DNA from: Rhodococcus sp. 14-1411-2a
GTDB taxonomy: Bacteria; Actinomycetota; Actinomycetes; Mycobacteriales; Mycobacteriaceae
Direction: 5' to 3'
NCBI RefSeq assembly: GCF_002259485.1
Contig: NZ_NPGA01000008.1
Location: forward strand, 1 to 64,000
Length of the DNA stretch: 64,000 nucleotides
Position numbers and translations under genes: made by a program. Positions 16,319-25,753 of this stretch are shown piece by piece. The notes beneath the pieces are model-generated. The model saw nothing but the letters and a program-made list of their open reading frames with translations, ran no database searches and was not told where the DNA came from. Position 1 is the stretch's first letter; each line of letters opens with the position of its first letter.

Positions 16319-17905
16319 TCAGACCACCTCCTCTCTCGTGTACTTCACAACGTACGCCCGAGTTTCCGAGTCGGCAAAGAGTTTTTTCCCACGATTCGAG
16401 CCGAGGTCGATCACCTGGTCGGCGTCGGTGTTCTCCGGCAGTTGATGAGTGACGACCACCACGATTCGATCGGCTCCGAACAGGCCGTCGTCGGTGGTGA
16501 GCAACTCTCGCAGTAGCTGTTCACCGGAGATTCGGTCGAGATGTTCGGTCGGCTCGTCCAGCAGCACGATCGGGGCCGTACTGAGCACAGCGCGAGCCAA
16601 CAGCAGTCTGCGCCGTTCTCCGCCCGAGACGGCCTGCGCACCGCCGACCAGGGTGGTGTGAACCCCGAGGGGCTGCGCGTCGAGCCATGGGCCAAGGCCC
16701 ACGCGTCGCAGCGCATCCGATGCCTGTGCTTCGTCGACATCGCCGCGCACCACACGTAGGTTCTCCAGAATCGAGGTGTCGAACAGATGCGCGTCCTCGG
16801 CGAACAGCGCTGCGTCCGAACCGCATTCCTCGGCGAACTCCCGCAGCATCGTGGACTTGCCCGATCCGCTGGGCCCGATGAGTGCGCTCCGCGCATGTGC
16901 ACGGAAGTTCGTAGCAGGGGTCGAGTTTCTACTCACATGCGGCGGAGCCGCATCCAGCATCGCCATGACTCGAGTGGCCGCGATTCGTCCACGCATCAGG
17001 GCGATTGCCGCCCCGGGGAGTGCCGCGGTCGCCTCGAAGGCGGCGAGCGGAACCAGCACGATGATCGCCAGAGCCATCGGAGTCATGCCACCTGCGGTAC
17101 CTCCGGTCGGTCCGTACAGCCCGATGCCGACGAGAAAGGACCCGATCACCGATGCACCGATCGACAACGGAACGGCGGCATCGGCCAGCGCCGACGGTCG
17201 CGCCGCCCGGTCGCGGGCAGTGACCGAATCCTGCGCTGCGCCGCGGGCTTCGGCGAGGGTCGCGTCGAGGCGCCCTGCGACCCGCAGTTCCGCGGCGTGG
17301 TCGAGTGCTCGGACGGCGGTCTCGGCGAACCGCGCGTCGGCGTCGGCTCCGGCCTCCTCGGCGATCCTCGCCGACCGCGCCGCCAGAATCGGTGCGCCCA
17401 CCCCGGCGATCAGCAACGACACCGCCAGGATCGACGCAGCAGCAGGTGCGATACCGGCGAGCAGTCCCACGGCTGCGAGCATCATCACGACGCTGACACA
17501 GATGGGGACGATCGCACGTATGACAACGTCGCCGAGCACGTCGACGTCCGCCCCGGTGCGAGCCAGTACGTCACCGCGCCGCAGAGCGAGCGCGCCGTGT
17601 CCGTTCGCCAGCTGCTCGTAGATCCTCGTGCGCGCTGCCGTCGTACCGCGTAGGGCCGCGTCGTGCGTGGTCAATCGTTCGAGGTAGCGGAACACACCTC
17701 GCGAGATGCCCAGCGCCCGAACGGCTACCACTGCGACGGTCAGGTCCATCACCGGAGGCATCTGCCAGGCTCGGGTGATCAACCATGCCGACAGTGCGGC
17801 GAGAGCCAGTGCGCTGCCGAGTGTTGCCACGCCGGCCGCCACCGCCAGTGCCACCCTGCGCGGGGAGAGCTCGAACAGTGCCAGTGCGCGTCGTAGGTCA
17901 GACAT
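16319..17905 (-). CDS. cydC: Thiol reductant ABC exporter subunit CydC
   Basis: CydDC exports cysteine or glutathione-type reductant (the actinobacterial thiol is not known) and is needed to assemble cytochrome bd. The 528-residue half transporter has a membrane domain (about 1-310) and an ATPase domain. That domain carries Walker A LIGPSGSGKST, signature VSGGERRRLLLARAVL and Walker B IVLLDEPTEHLD. It begins MSDLRRALALFELSPRR and overlaps the cydD stop by eight bases. Last gene of cydABDC. Confidence 0.92.
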   Translation of the reverse strand: MSDLRRALALFELSPRRVALAVAAGVATLGSALALAALSAWLITRAWQMPPVMDLTVAVVAVRALGISRGVFRYLERLTTHDAALRGTTAARTRIYEQLANGHGALALRRGDVLARTGADVDVLGDVVIRAIVPICVSVVMMLAAVGLLAGIAPAAASILAVSLLIAGVGAPILAARSARIAEEAGADADARFAETAVRALDHAAELRVAGRLDATLAEARGAAQDSVTARDRAARPSALADAAVPLSIGASVIGSFLVGIGLYGPTGGTAGGMTPMALAIIVLVPLAAFEATAALPGAAIALMRGRIAATRVMAMLDAAPPHVSRNSTPATNFRAHARSALIGPSGSGKSTMLREFAEECGSDAALFAEDAHLFDTSILENLRVVRGDVDEAQASDALRRVGLGPWLDAQPLGVHTTLVGGAQAVSGGERRRLLLARAVLSTAPIVLLDEPTEHLDRISGEQLLRELLTTDDGLFGADRIVVVVTHQLPENTDADQVIDLGSNRGKKLFADSETRAYVVKYTREEVV

Positions 17906-19598
17906 GATCGAACTCCGGTACCACCGGCGAACTGCTTCGCACCTCGACGACGCGATCGGCGGCGTGCAGCACCGCGCGCCGGTGACCGACCATCACCACG
18001 GTGACGCCTCGGTCGGCTGCATCTCGAATGGCGTGCAGCACGGTCTGTTCACTCGCCGCGTCCAGGTGCGCCGTCGGCTCGTCCAGTACCATCACCGTCG
18101 CGTCGGAGACGAAGGTTCGGGTCAGGGCCAGGCGTTGCAGTTCGCCGAGGGACAGACCCACTCCGCCCTGCCCGACGCGAGTGTTCCAGCCGTTCGGGTG
18201 CTCTCGGAGTACGGCGTCGAATCCCGAAGCGCGGCAGGCTGCGTCCAGTGCATCGGCGTCGGGCACACCGTGGAGGGTGACGTTCTCGTACAGCGTGCCG
18301 GGAAGCAGCACCGGCCGCTGCGGGAGCCAGGCGATCTGAGCCCACCACCGGTCGAGATCGAGATCGACCACGGGCACCCCGCCGACGAGTACCGCACCGC
18401 TCGTGGGCGACGTGAGCCCCAGAACGGCTTGCAGCGCAGTCGATTTACCCGAGCCGTTGGGGCCGGTCAGTACCGTGATGGTGCCCGTTCGGCACAGCGC
18501 ACTCAGTCCGGCCGGAGCGTTACCGTCCCGGCTCGCGACGGTGAGTCCGACGAGTTCGATGTCCGCGGTTGTCGCGTTCACGGTCCGGCCACCGGTCGGC
18601 TGTGTCGTACGCCGGTCCAGGACCCGGAAGGCTCGCTCCGCGGCCTCGACGCCGTCCTCTGCTGCGTGGAACTGGGTCCCCACGGCGCGCAGCGGGAAGT
18701 ACACCTCGGGGGCGAGGATCAACGCGATGATGCCCGCTTCGAGCGTCATCTCCCCGAAGACCAAGCGCAAGCCGATGCCGACGGCCACCAGTGCGACACA
18801 CAGGGTCGCGAGCAACTCCAGCACCATCGACGAGAGGAAGGCAACCTTCAACGCGCGCATCGTGGTTCGTCGATGGGCGTCGCCCAGTGCGCGGATGCGA
18901 GCGGCCGGGCCGTGTTCGCGGCGCAGCGCGCGCAAGGTCGGCAGACCGGCCAGTAGATCGAGCAACTGCGCAGACAACCGGGTCATCGTGGTGAGCGTCG
19001 CCGCGGCTCGGCCCTTGGTCAGCAACCCGATCAGAATCATGAAGATCGGGATGAGCGGCAGGGTCACCGCGATGACCACAGCCGAGGTCACGTCCTGAGT
19101 GACGATGACGACCAGAACGAGCGGAGTGACGATGACCGCGGACACCAGCGCCGGCAGGTATCCGGTCAGGTAGGCGCGCAGACCCCCGATGGCTCGGGTG
19201 ACGACGACGGTCAACTCCTCCCGTTCGCGGTCGAGCTCTCGGGGCTCGAAACGGGTTGCTGCCGTGAGTACCTCGACTTCGAGCTCGGCCACCACACGCG
19301 ACGCCGACCGGTGCGCATAGCGGGACTGGGCTCCGGTGGCGAGCACACGGACGGCCATTGCGCCCGCCAGCACGGCCAGTTCCGTCGTCCAGGCGGACAA
19401 CGACCGTGCCGTCGGGTCGGTGATGACGCCTGCCAGTACGCGGCCGATCGCAAGCGCGCCGACGATGATGCACAGGGTGACGACGGTCGACAGAGCGACA
19501 GTGACGACCAGGTAGCCCCGCGCCGATCGGGAGTACTTCCACAGTCGCGGATCTACGGGCCCCTTCGCCCGTCCCCGCGGCGCAGCGGGCGCGGTCAC
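17898..19598 (-). CDS. cydD: Thiol reductant ABC exporter subunit CydD
   Basis: Partner half transporter of CydC. I place the start at GTG 19598, which overlaps the cydB stop as GTGA; the longer open frame runs back inside cydB. The 566-residue protein has a membrane domain of about 320 residues with the PRGRAKGPVDPRLWKY start. Its ATPase domain has Walker A LTGPNGSGKSTAL and an unusual signature LSLGELQRLALTR in place of LSGGQ, a variation usual in CydD proteins. It acts at the cytoplasmic membrane in maturation of the bd oxidase. Confidence 0.92.
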   Translation of the reverse strand: MTAPAAPRGRAKGPVDPRLWKYSRSARGYLVVTVALSTVVTLCIIVGALAIGRVLAGVITDPTARSLSAWTTELAVLAGAMAVRVLATGAQSRYAHRSASRVVAELEVEVLTAATRFEPRELDREREELTVVVTRAIGGLRAYLTGYLPALVSAVIVTPLVLVVIVTQDVTSAVVIAVTLPLIPIFMILIGLLTKGRAAATLTTMTRLSAQLLDLLAGLPTLRALRREHGPAARIRALGDAHRRTTMRALKVAFLSSMVLELLATLCVALVAVGIGLRLVFGEMTLEAGIIALILAPEVYFPLRAVGTQFHAAEDGVEAAERAFRVLDRRTTQPTGGRTVNATTADIELVGLTVASRDGNAPAGLSALCRTGTITVLTGPNGSGKSTALQAVLGLTSPTSGAVLVGGVPVVDLDLDRWWAQIAWLPQRPVLLPGTLYENVTLHGVPDADALDAACRASGFDAVLREHPNGWNTRVGQGGVGLSLGELQRLALTRTFVSDATVMVLDEPTAHLDAASEQTVLHAIRDAADRGVTVVMVGHRRAVLHAADRVVEVRSSSPVVPEFDHV

Positions 19599-20632
19599 GA
19601 TTTCACCGTCAGTCCGATCGAATCCGGAATCTGGGCACTCGAAATGCGCTGGCGGAAGACCCAGTACGTCCAGGCCTGATATCCGAGAACGACAGGGGCG
19701 GCGAAGGCTGCAGCCCACGTCATGACCTTCAACGTGTACGGGCTCGACGACGCGTTCGCGATGGTGAGATCGAACGCGGCATCCGTAGTGGACGGCATGA
19801 CATTGGGGAACAGCGAGGCGAACAACAGCACCACGACGGCAACGATGGCAACGCTGGTGAAGACGAATGCCCAGCCTTCACGCACTTTCGCCGTCAGCGC
19901 GACGACGAGAAGCAGTGCGACAGCGGCCACCGCGACGAGTAGCCACGTCCAGGTCTTGCCGTGCGCGAGTTGGGTCCACAGGGCGAAGGTGCCGCCGACG
20001 AGAACTGCCGGAACCGACAGGCGCGCCGCAATTTTCACGGAATCCTCGTGCACGTCCCCGGAAGTCTTGAGCGCGATGAACACCGCGCCGTGCAGGGCGA
20101 ACACCAACGCCATGGTGGCACCGCCGAGCAGAGCGTACGGGTTGAGCAGATCGAAGAAGCCTGCGGTGACCTTCTTGTTCTCGTCGATCGCGACGCCGCG
20201 CACGATGTTGGCGAACGCGACGCCCCACAGCACCGCCGGAACCCACGAGCCGATGCCGATGCCGATGTCGCAGCGCCGACGCCACACCGGGTCGTCGATC
20301 TTGCCGCGCCATTCGATGGCGCAGATACGCAGGATCAGCGCCACCAGGATGAGCAGCAGCGGCAGGTAGAAGCCCGAGAACAACGTGGCGTACCACTCCG
20401 GGAAGGCCGCGAACAGTGCGCCACCTGCGGTGATGAGCCACACCTCGTTGCCGTCCCAGACCGGGCCGATCGTGTTCAGAACCGCACGCCTGCGCTTCTC
20501 CCCCGTGGCGGCGTCGGGATGCCTGCCCAGGATCGGCATGAGCATGCCGACGCCGAAGTCGAAACCTTCGAGCACGAAGTAGCCGACGAAGAAGAAGGCG
20601 ATGACGAAGAACCAGAATTCGGGTAGTGACAT
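19595..20632 (-). CDS. cydB: Cytochrome bd oxidase subunit II
   Basis: The 345-residue protein begins MSLPEFWFFVIAFFFVGYFVLEGFDFGVGML, the standard CydB N-terminus. It has about eight membrane segments, with GPVWDGNEVWLITAGGALFAAFPEWYA as the most conserved region. With CydA it forms the high-affinity quinol oxidase used at low oxygen or under nitrosative and cyanide stress. It starts nine bases after cydA and overlaps cydD. Confidence 0.96.
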   Translation of the reverse strand: MSLPEFWFFVIAFFFVGYFVLEGFDFGVGMLMPILGRHPDAATGEKRRRAVLNTIGPVWDGNEVWLITAGGALFAAFPEWYATLFSGFYLPLLLILVALILRICAIEWRGKIDDPVWRRRCDIGIGIGSWVPAVLWGVAFANIVRGVAIDENKKVTAGFFDLLNPYALLGGATMALVFALHGAVFIALKTSGDVHEDSVKIAARLSVPAVLVGGTFALWTQLAHGKTWTWLLVAVAAVALLLVVALTAKVREGWAFVFTSVAIVAVVVLLFASLFPNVMPSTTDAAFDLTIANASSSPYTLKVMTWAAAFAAPVVLGYQAWTYWVFRQRISSAQIPDSIGLTVKS

Positions 20633-20641
20633 GGTTTTCCC

Positions 20642-22189
20642 CTAGTACGCGAACGAGAGCTGTTTGGGCTCTTCGTCTTCCGATTCCGGTGGATCGACGT
20701 GCGGATGCGCGTCGTGGTCGAGAGGCCCTTCGATGACATAGCGACGAAGAAGGAAGAACCAGACACCACCGAGGGCGGCGTACAGCAGTGTGAACGTCAC
20801 CAGCGAGGCGAGAACGAGGCCGACGGGATGGTCGGACACGCCCTGGTCCACGGTCAGCCGTATCTGATCGACTCCCGAGAGGTTCGGCGCGACAACCCAT
20901 GGCTGACGGCCCATTTCGGTGAAGATCCAGCCCGCACTGTTGGCGAGGAACGGCGTCGGAATCGCCAGCAGCGACAACCACGAGAACCACTTGTGGTCGG
21001 GAATCCGGCCACCCCGGGTGACCCACAGACCCGCGATGGCGAGCAGGGCCGAGCCGGCGGCCAGTCCGATCATCATTCGGAACGCCCAGTAGGTGACGAA
21101 CAGGTTCGGCTTGTAGTTTCCGGGGCCGAACTGCTGCTCGTACTGCTCCTGCAGTTGGTTGACGCCCTGCACGGTGGCACCGAAGTCGTTCTCCGCCAGG
21201 AACGAGGTGAGTCCGGGAATCGCGATGAGGTGAATCACGGATTCGCAGTTGTTGTGGGTGCCCACGGTCAGGAGCGAGAAGCTGGCCCCGGTCTCGGTGT
21301 CGCACAACGATTCTGCGGAGGCCATCTTCATGGGCTGCTGCTCGAACATGAGCTTGCCCTGAATGTCTCCGGTGATGGCGAGCGCACCGCCGGCAACGAT
21401 CATGACGATGAAGGACATTCGTGCTGCGGATCTGAACATCGAACGCGAGTCCGTGGCCGGGAGCGGAGCCTGCAGAGTGGTGACCCCAGCGGCCGGGTGC
21501 GGAGCCTGCGGTGCGAGTCCGTTTTCGGACAGCGGAGCGAACTCAGCCTGCTTCCTGCGAGCCTCACGCACCATCCACCAACCGGAGATGCCGGCGACGA
21601 AGGTCGCGGCGGTGAGGAATGCTCCTGCGACGGCGTGCGGAAAGGCCGCCAGCGCAGTGTTGTTGGTGAGCAGTGCCCAGATGTCCGTGAGTTCGGCGCG
21701 GCCGGTCTCTTCGTTGTAGATCGCGCCGACGGGATGCTGCATCCAGGAGTTGGCTGCGATGATGAAGAAGGCGGAGGCGTTGACACCGATGGCGACGAGC
21801 CAAATGGTCGCCAGGTGAACGAGTTTCGGGAGTCGGCTCCAGCCGAATATCCACAGGCCGAGGAACGTGGACTCGAGGAAGAACGCGACCAATCCCTCGA
21901 GCGCGAGGGGTGCACCGAACACGTCACCGACGAACCGTGAGTATTCGCTCCAGTTCATGCCGAATTGGAATTCCTGGACGATTCCGGTCGCGACGCCGAG
22001 GGCGAAGTTGATGAGGAACAGTTTGCCGAAGAACTTGGTCAGCCGATACCAGGAGTCCTTCCCTGTGATCACCCACATGGTCTGCATGGCGGCCACCATC
22101 GGCGCGAGGCCGATCGTGAGAGGTACGAGAATGAAGTGGTAAACGGTGGTGATACCGAACTGCCACCGCGAGACATCCAACGCGTCCAT
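20642..22189 (-). CDS. cydA: Cytochrome bd oxidase subunit I
   Basis: The 515-residue heme-bearing subunit begins MDALDVSRWQFGITTVYHFILVPLTIGL, which includes the conserved N-terminal heme-ligand region. The stretch FQFGMNWSEYSRFVGDVFGAPLALEGL and FFLESTFLGLWIFGW are CydA hallmarks. The Q-loop between helices VI and VII is of the short type, judging by the compact segment after GDIQGKLMFEQQPMKMASAE. It is first in the operon cydABDC, with a strong palindrome about 80 bases upstream. Confidence 0.96.
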   Translation of the reverse strand: MDALDVSRWQFGITTVYHFILVPLTIGLAPMVAAMQTMWVITGKDSWYRLTKFFGKLFLINFALGVATGIVQEFQFGMNWSEYSRFVGDVFGAPLALEGLVAFFLESTFLGLWIFGWSRLPKLVHLATIWLVAIGVNASAFFIIAANSWMQHPVGAIYNEETGRAELTDIWALLTNNTALAAFPHAVAGAFLTAATFVAGISGWWMVREARRKQAEFAPLSENGLAPQAPHPAAGVTTLQAPLPATDSRSMFRSAARMSFIVMIVAGGALAITGDIQGKLMFEQQPMKMASAESLCDTETGASFSLLTVGTHNNCESVIHLIAIPGLTSFLAENDFGATVQGVNQLQEQYEQQFGPGNYKPNLFVTYWAFRMMIGLAAGSALLAIAGLWVTRGGRIPDHKWFSWLSLLAIPTPFLANSAGWIFTEMGRQPWVVAPNLSGVDQIRLTVDQGVSDHPVGLVLASLVTFTLLYAALGGVWFFLLRRYVIEGPLDHDAHPHVDPPESEDEEPKQLSFAY

Positions 22190-22268
22190 CGATACTCCGA
22201 ACTCTCACACCCGAGCTGTGACGGGCAACACCGCAGGTCAGGGCGTTGGCCCGCGACAAACTCGAATG

Positions 22269-22288
22269 TACTACTACGGTTAGTAGTA
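22269..22288 (-). promoter_or_regulatory. Operator-like palindrome upstream of cydA
   Basis: TACTACTA-CGGT-TAGTAGTA is a perfect 8-bp inverted repeat with a 4-base centre. It is located 80-99 bases upstream of the cydA ATG, the only gene transcribed away from this gap. On the minus strand it runs into TACATT, a possible -10. The half-site resembles the TAC-rich operators of BlaI/MecI/CopY-family repressors, but the cognate protein is unknown. Confidence 0.65.
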
Positions 22289-22320
22289 GGGAAGAGTCTT
22301 TCGGCAGGGTCGTTGGACTC

Positions 22321-23187
22321 CTATCGAGTTTCGACCGCCTCCACGGCCGTGTCGACCATCGTCGAAACGTCACCGGCAAGCCTCCGAGTGCCCAGGGGAA
22401 CGCCGTTCATCGCCGTGACCCGAGCCGCGAGGGTGACGCTCGAGACAAGCCAAACGCCATCTGCGGCAATGAGATCCGCGGGATACAGGTGCCCGTGTTC
22501 GCATGTCCAACCAGCGGACTCGGCCACGGCGAACAACCCGGCGACCGTGGTTCCGGCCAGGATGCCTTGTTCGACGGACGGTGTGACGAGAGTCTTACCG
22601 CGCGCGAGCACCACCGTCGAGCGTGGACCTTCGAGCACCCGCCCCTCGCTGCTGAGGTAGATCACGTCGTCGACACCCTGCGTTGCGGCATGTCGCAGCG
22701 CGGCCATGTTGGTCGCATACGACAACGTCTTGGCCCCCGCGAGCTGCCACGGCGCTCCCGACGAGAAGTCCACCGAGTAGCCGCGATCGAGCGTGATCAC
22801 CGACACCCCGTCGGTGCGCGCTGCCCGCACTCGCTCGGGCAGCGGCCCCACCGTCACGTATGCGGTGGGGCAACCACCGCCCTCCCGTCCGCGGCTGAGG
22901 ACCACGCGAAGAACCGCCTCGTCCTCCGACTCCTGCGCCCACAGACCCACGGACTGTTCCACGACCGCGCGCCACCGGTCGAGATCGGGGACGGGTAGGT
23001 CCAGCGCCTTCGCCGACGCCACCAGCCGGGCCAGATGCAACTCGACCGCACAGGCCGCGCCCCCGCGCACGAGCAGCGTCTCGAAGACCCCGTCGCCGCG
23101 CACCGCGGCCAGGTCGTCGGCGAACAACAACGGCCGATTCGCGTCGTGCACTCGGCCGTCCAACGTCACCACTACCGACTCCGACAT
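22321..23187 (-). CDS. pabC: Aminodeoxychorismate lyase (class IV aminotransferase fold)
   Basis: A PLP enzyme that releases p-aminobenzoate and pyruvate from aminodeoxychorismate for folate synthesis. The protein shows the class IV aminotransferase features: GVFETLLVRGG near the N-terminus, the PLP-lysine region LAGAKTLSYATNMAALRHA with its Lys, the EGRVLEGPRSTVVL glutamate motif and TPSVEQGILAGTT. ATG 23187 has AGGTGG upstream; a GTG three codons earlier is less likely. The equivalent gene in M. tuberculosis is Rv0812. A D-amino-acid or branched-chain aminotransferase is the alternative. Confidence 0.83.
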   Translation of the reverse strand: MSESVVVTLDGRVHDANRPLLFADDLAAVRGDGVFETLLVRGGAACAVELHLARLVASAKALDLPVPDLDRWRAVVEQSVGLWAQESEDEAVLRVVLSRGREGGGCPTAYVTVGPLPERVRAARTDGVSVITLDRGYSVDFSSGAPWQLAGAKTLSYATNMAALRHAATQGVDDVIYLSSEGRVLEGPRSTVVLARGKTLVTPSVEQGILAGTTVAGLFAVAESAGWTCEHGHLYPADLIAADGVWLVSSVTLAARVTAMNGVPLGTRRLAGDVSTMVDTAVEAVETR

Positions 23188-23221
23188 GCCCGCCACCTTA
23201 GAGGGGAGCGGACGCGTTCGA

Positions 23222-24520
23222 TCAATCCGCTCGGTCGGCCGTTGCCAGCGCGTCGGCGTACTCGTCGAGGTCGAGATCCTCGGCGACGACGACCTTGGTG
23301 CCGTTGTAGACCTCGCGGTCGATCTCGTCGTCGGCGTTGGCGACGAGCATCGCGACGAACGTGTCTCCGTTCACGTTGAGGAAGGTACGGAAGATCCCGG
23401 CGAACCAGTCCACGGCGATCAGCAGGCCGACGGCCTCGAAGGGAAGGTCGAGCGAGGTCGCGAGGAACATAGCGACGACGGGGAATCCGCCGGGCACGGT
23501 GATGGTGCCCATGTTCAGCAGAACCGCCAGGCCCATGCCCAGCACGATCTGCCCGAGACTCAGGTCGATGTTGCCTGCCTGCGCGAGGAACATCACCACG
23601 ATCATGTAGTTGAGCACGGCACCGTAGGACCCCATCGTCAACCCGATCGACAGCGTGAAGTTGGCGACCTTCTGACTGACGCCGACCTTCTCGACGGTGT
23701 TGCGCAGCACCGTCGGGAACGTGACGGCCGAGCTCGTCGTCGTCACCGCGACGGCCGTCTGTTCGGTGAGCTTGCTGGGCAGCTTCCACGGGTTCAATCG
23801 GGTCCGCATCGTCACGACCACGACGAAGAGTGCGAACAGAATCAGCACCCCGAGCAGCGTCGTACCGAGGTAGCTCAGCGCGGTGGACACCACGGAGAAT
23901 CCGACGTCTCCGGCGAGCGCGGCGAGCAGGCAGAACACACCGACCGGGGCGATGACCATGACGAGCCGGATCATCGTCAGGACGATCTGCTGAATCTGGT
24001 CCATGAACGAGAGCACCTGGGTGTTGCCGGTCTTGGTGATGTGACTGCGCAGCGCGATACCGAAGAGCAGCGAGAAGACGATGATCGGCACCATCGTCGC
24101 CGTCGACATGGCGTCGAACACGTTGGTGCTGACGAAGTTCAGCAGCGTGTCCTGCCAGCCGAGCGCCTCGCTCGCCGACTCCTCGAGCGCCGGATCGAGC
24201 TGCTGGGTGAACACCATGCCCGCGCCCGGCCGAATGATGGTGCTCAGCACCCAGGCCAGCACAGCGGCGACGACCGAGAACCCGATCATCCACTTGAAGG
24301 TGCGAAACGCGATCTTGCCGGTTCCCGCCCCCGCCATCGACCCGGTGGCCACGATGACCGAAGCCATCACCAGCGGGACGATCGACATCTGGATCAGTCG
24401 GATGAACAGATCACCGATGAACTTCAGGTTCGCGGCCCACTCGCCGACCACCAACCCGAACACGATGCCGCCGATCGCGGCGAGGCCGATCTGCGCGGCC
24501 GGATGCGCCAGTTTCTTCAT
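23222..24520 (-). CDS. Dicarboxylate/amino-acid:cation symporter (DAACS family)
   Basis: A 432-residue secondary transporter beginning MKKLAHPAAQIGLAAIGGIVFG. It has about eight helices plus two re-entrant loops: the serine-rich loop TTTSSAVTFPTVL, and NMGTITVPGGFPVVAMF, which replaces the usual NMDGT motif. Substrate could be glutamate, aspartate, C4-dicarboxylates or tryptophan/serine. The ATG at 24520 was chosen; the open frame upstream runs through the divergent ygfZ gene. This is the first of two DAACS genes in the window and shows only family-level similarity to the second (60308-61705). Confidence 0.87.
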   Translation of the reverse strand: MKKLAHPAAQIGLAAIGGIVFGLVVGEWAANLKFIGDLFIRLIQMSIVPLVMASVIVATGSMAGAGTGKIAFRTFKWMIGFSVVAAVLAWVLSTIIRPGAGMVFTQQLDPALEESASEALGWQDTLLNFVSTNVFDAMSTATMVPIIVFSLLFGIALRSHITKTGNTQVLSFMDQIQQIVLTMIRLVMVIAPVGVFCLLAALAGDVGFSVVSTALSYLGTTLLGVLILFALFVVVVTMRTRLNPWKLPSKLTEQTAVAVTTTSSAVTFPTVLRNTVEKVGVSQKVANFTLSIGLTMGSYGAVLNYMIVVMFLAQAGNIDLSLGQIVLGMGLAVLLNMGTITVPGGFPVVAMFLATSLDLPFEAVGLLIAVDWFAGIFRTFLNVNGDTFVAMLVANADDEIDREVYNGTKVVVAEDLDLDEYADALATADRAD

Positions 24521-24618
24521 GGGTCGACACGCTAGGTCCGTGTCGTCGCGGTGCCGTGTCGTCGCCGTTTCGAGGGTGTAAAGGGACCGGTCACCGAGTT
24601 GCTGCGCCGACGGGCTCC

Positions 24619-24624
24619 TACTAT
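24619..24624 (+). promoter_or_regulatory. -10 box of leaderless ygfZ
   Basis: TACTAT fits TANNNT and ends seven bases upstream of the in-frame GTG at 24632, implying a leaderless transcript. An in-frame ATG at 24623 lies within this box and is unlikely to be used. Confidence 0.6.
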
Positions 24625-24631
24625 GGGGGAT

Positions 24632-25753
24632 GTGTCCGACACAGTCACGATCAGCCCGAGTCCACTCCTGACACTCCCCGGCGCAGTGCCCTCCCCCGAC
24701 GACAGCGTCGATGCCGGGGTGGCCTGGCACTACGGCAATCCGTTCGGCGAGCAACGCGACGCGGTCAGCGGCGCTGCCGTCATCGACCGTTCCCATCGTT
24801 TCGTTCTGGCCATCGGCGGAGACGAACGTCTGAGTTGGTTGAACACGATCTCGAGCCAACTCGTCTCCAACCTGCCCGACGGCAGCTCGGCCGAGAATCT
24901 GAGCCTGGATGTCAACGGCCGCATCGAGCATCACTTCGTCCAGACCGACCTGGCCGGCGTCACGTACATCGACACCGAGCGCTCGGCCGGACCGGATCTG
25001 CTGTCGTTCCTGAAGAAGATGGTGTTCTGGGCCAAGGCCGAACCCCGTGAGGCCGACGAACTCGCCGTTCTCACCGTCCTCGGATCCGACGCGGCATCGG
25101 TGCTCGAGAAGGCCGGCCTGCCGGCTCCGAGCGAGGTCTACGGTGCGTCGCCGATCGACGGCGGCGGTTTCGTGCGGCGGATGCCCTGGCCCGGCGCGAA
25201 TTCGTACGACGTGGTGATCCCCCGCGCGAGTCTGAGCGAGTGGTTCCTCCGACTGCGCGACGCCGGGGCCGCCCCGGCCGGAACCTGGGCGTTCGACGCG
25301 TTGCGGGTGGAATCGTTGCGTCCGCGGGTGGGCGTGGACACCGACGAGAAGACCATTCCGCACGAGGTTCGCTGGATCGGCAGCGCAGCCGAGTTCGGCG
25401 CGGTGCATCTGGAGAAGGGCTGCTACCGCGGGCAGGAGACGGTCTCGCGCGTGCACAATCTCGGTCGCCCGCCCCGGCACCTGGTGCTGCTGCATCTCGA
25501 CGGCTCTGCGGACGGTCGGCCCGGCACGGGCGATCCGGTGACCGCAGGCGGACGCTCGGTGGGCCGTCTGGGCACCGTCATCGACCACTTCGAGCTGGGG
25601 CCGATCGCATTGGCCCTTCTCAAACGAACGATTCCGGTCGACACTGCCCTCGAGGCGGGGCCGTGTGCCGCGTCGATCGATCCGGACTCGATCCCGTCGT
25701 ACGACGACGTCCAGGCCGGCCGCGCTGCGGTCGACCGCCTACGCGGCCGGTGA
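24632..25753 (+). CDS. ygfZ: YgfZ/GcvT-fold iron-sulfur cluster assembly protein
   Basis: A tetrahydrofolate-dependent protein that helps mature some Fe-S enzymes, including the tRNA modification enzyme MiaB in E. coli. The 373-residue protein has the aminomethyltransferase-like fold and the diagnostic KGCYRGQE motif (about 262-269), whose cysteine is essential in E. coli. Early segments AVIDRSHRFVLAIGGDERLSWLNTI and the C-terminal beta-barrel domain are typical. The leaderless GTG 24632 was preferred over upstream starts. It equals Rv0811c by neighbourhood and overlaps the MOSC gene stop-to-start. Confidence 0.9.
   Translation: MSDTVTISPSPLLTLPGAVPSPDDSVDAGVAWHYGNPFGEQRDAVSGAAVIDRSHRFVLAIGGDERLSWLNTISSQLVSNLPDGSSAENLSLDVNGRIEHHFVQTDLAGVTYIDTERSAGPDLLSFLKKMVFWAKAEPREADELAVLTVLGSDAASVLEKAGLPAPSEVYGASPIDGGGFVRRMPWPGANSYDVVIPRASLSEWFLRLRDAGAAPAGTWAFDALRVESLRPRVGVDTDEKTIPHEVRWIGSAAEFGAVHLEKGCYRGQETVSRVHNLGRPPRHLVLLHLDGSADGRPGTGDPVTAGGRSVGRLGTVIDHFELGPIALALLKRTIPVDTALEAGPCAASIDPDSIPSYDDVQAGRAAVDRLRGR

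Noticed and set aside
22793..24535. 580-codon plus-strand open frame
   Set aside because: Antisense to the DAACS transporter and pabC; rich in Asp/His/Arg repeats typical of shadows of GC-rich genes.
24521..25588. Upstream part of a 788-codon minus-strand frame joined to the DAACS gene
   Set aside because: It runs antisense through ygfZ; the transporter clearly begins at MKKLAHPAAQ (24520).
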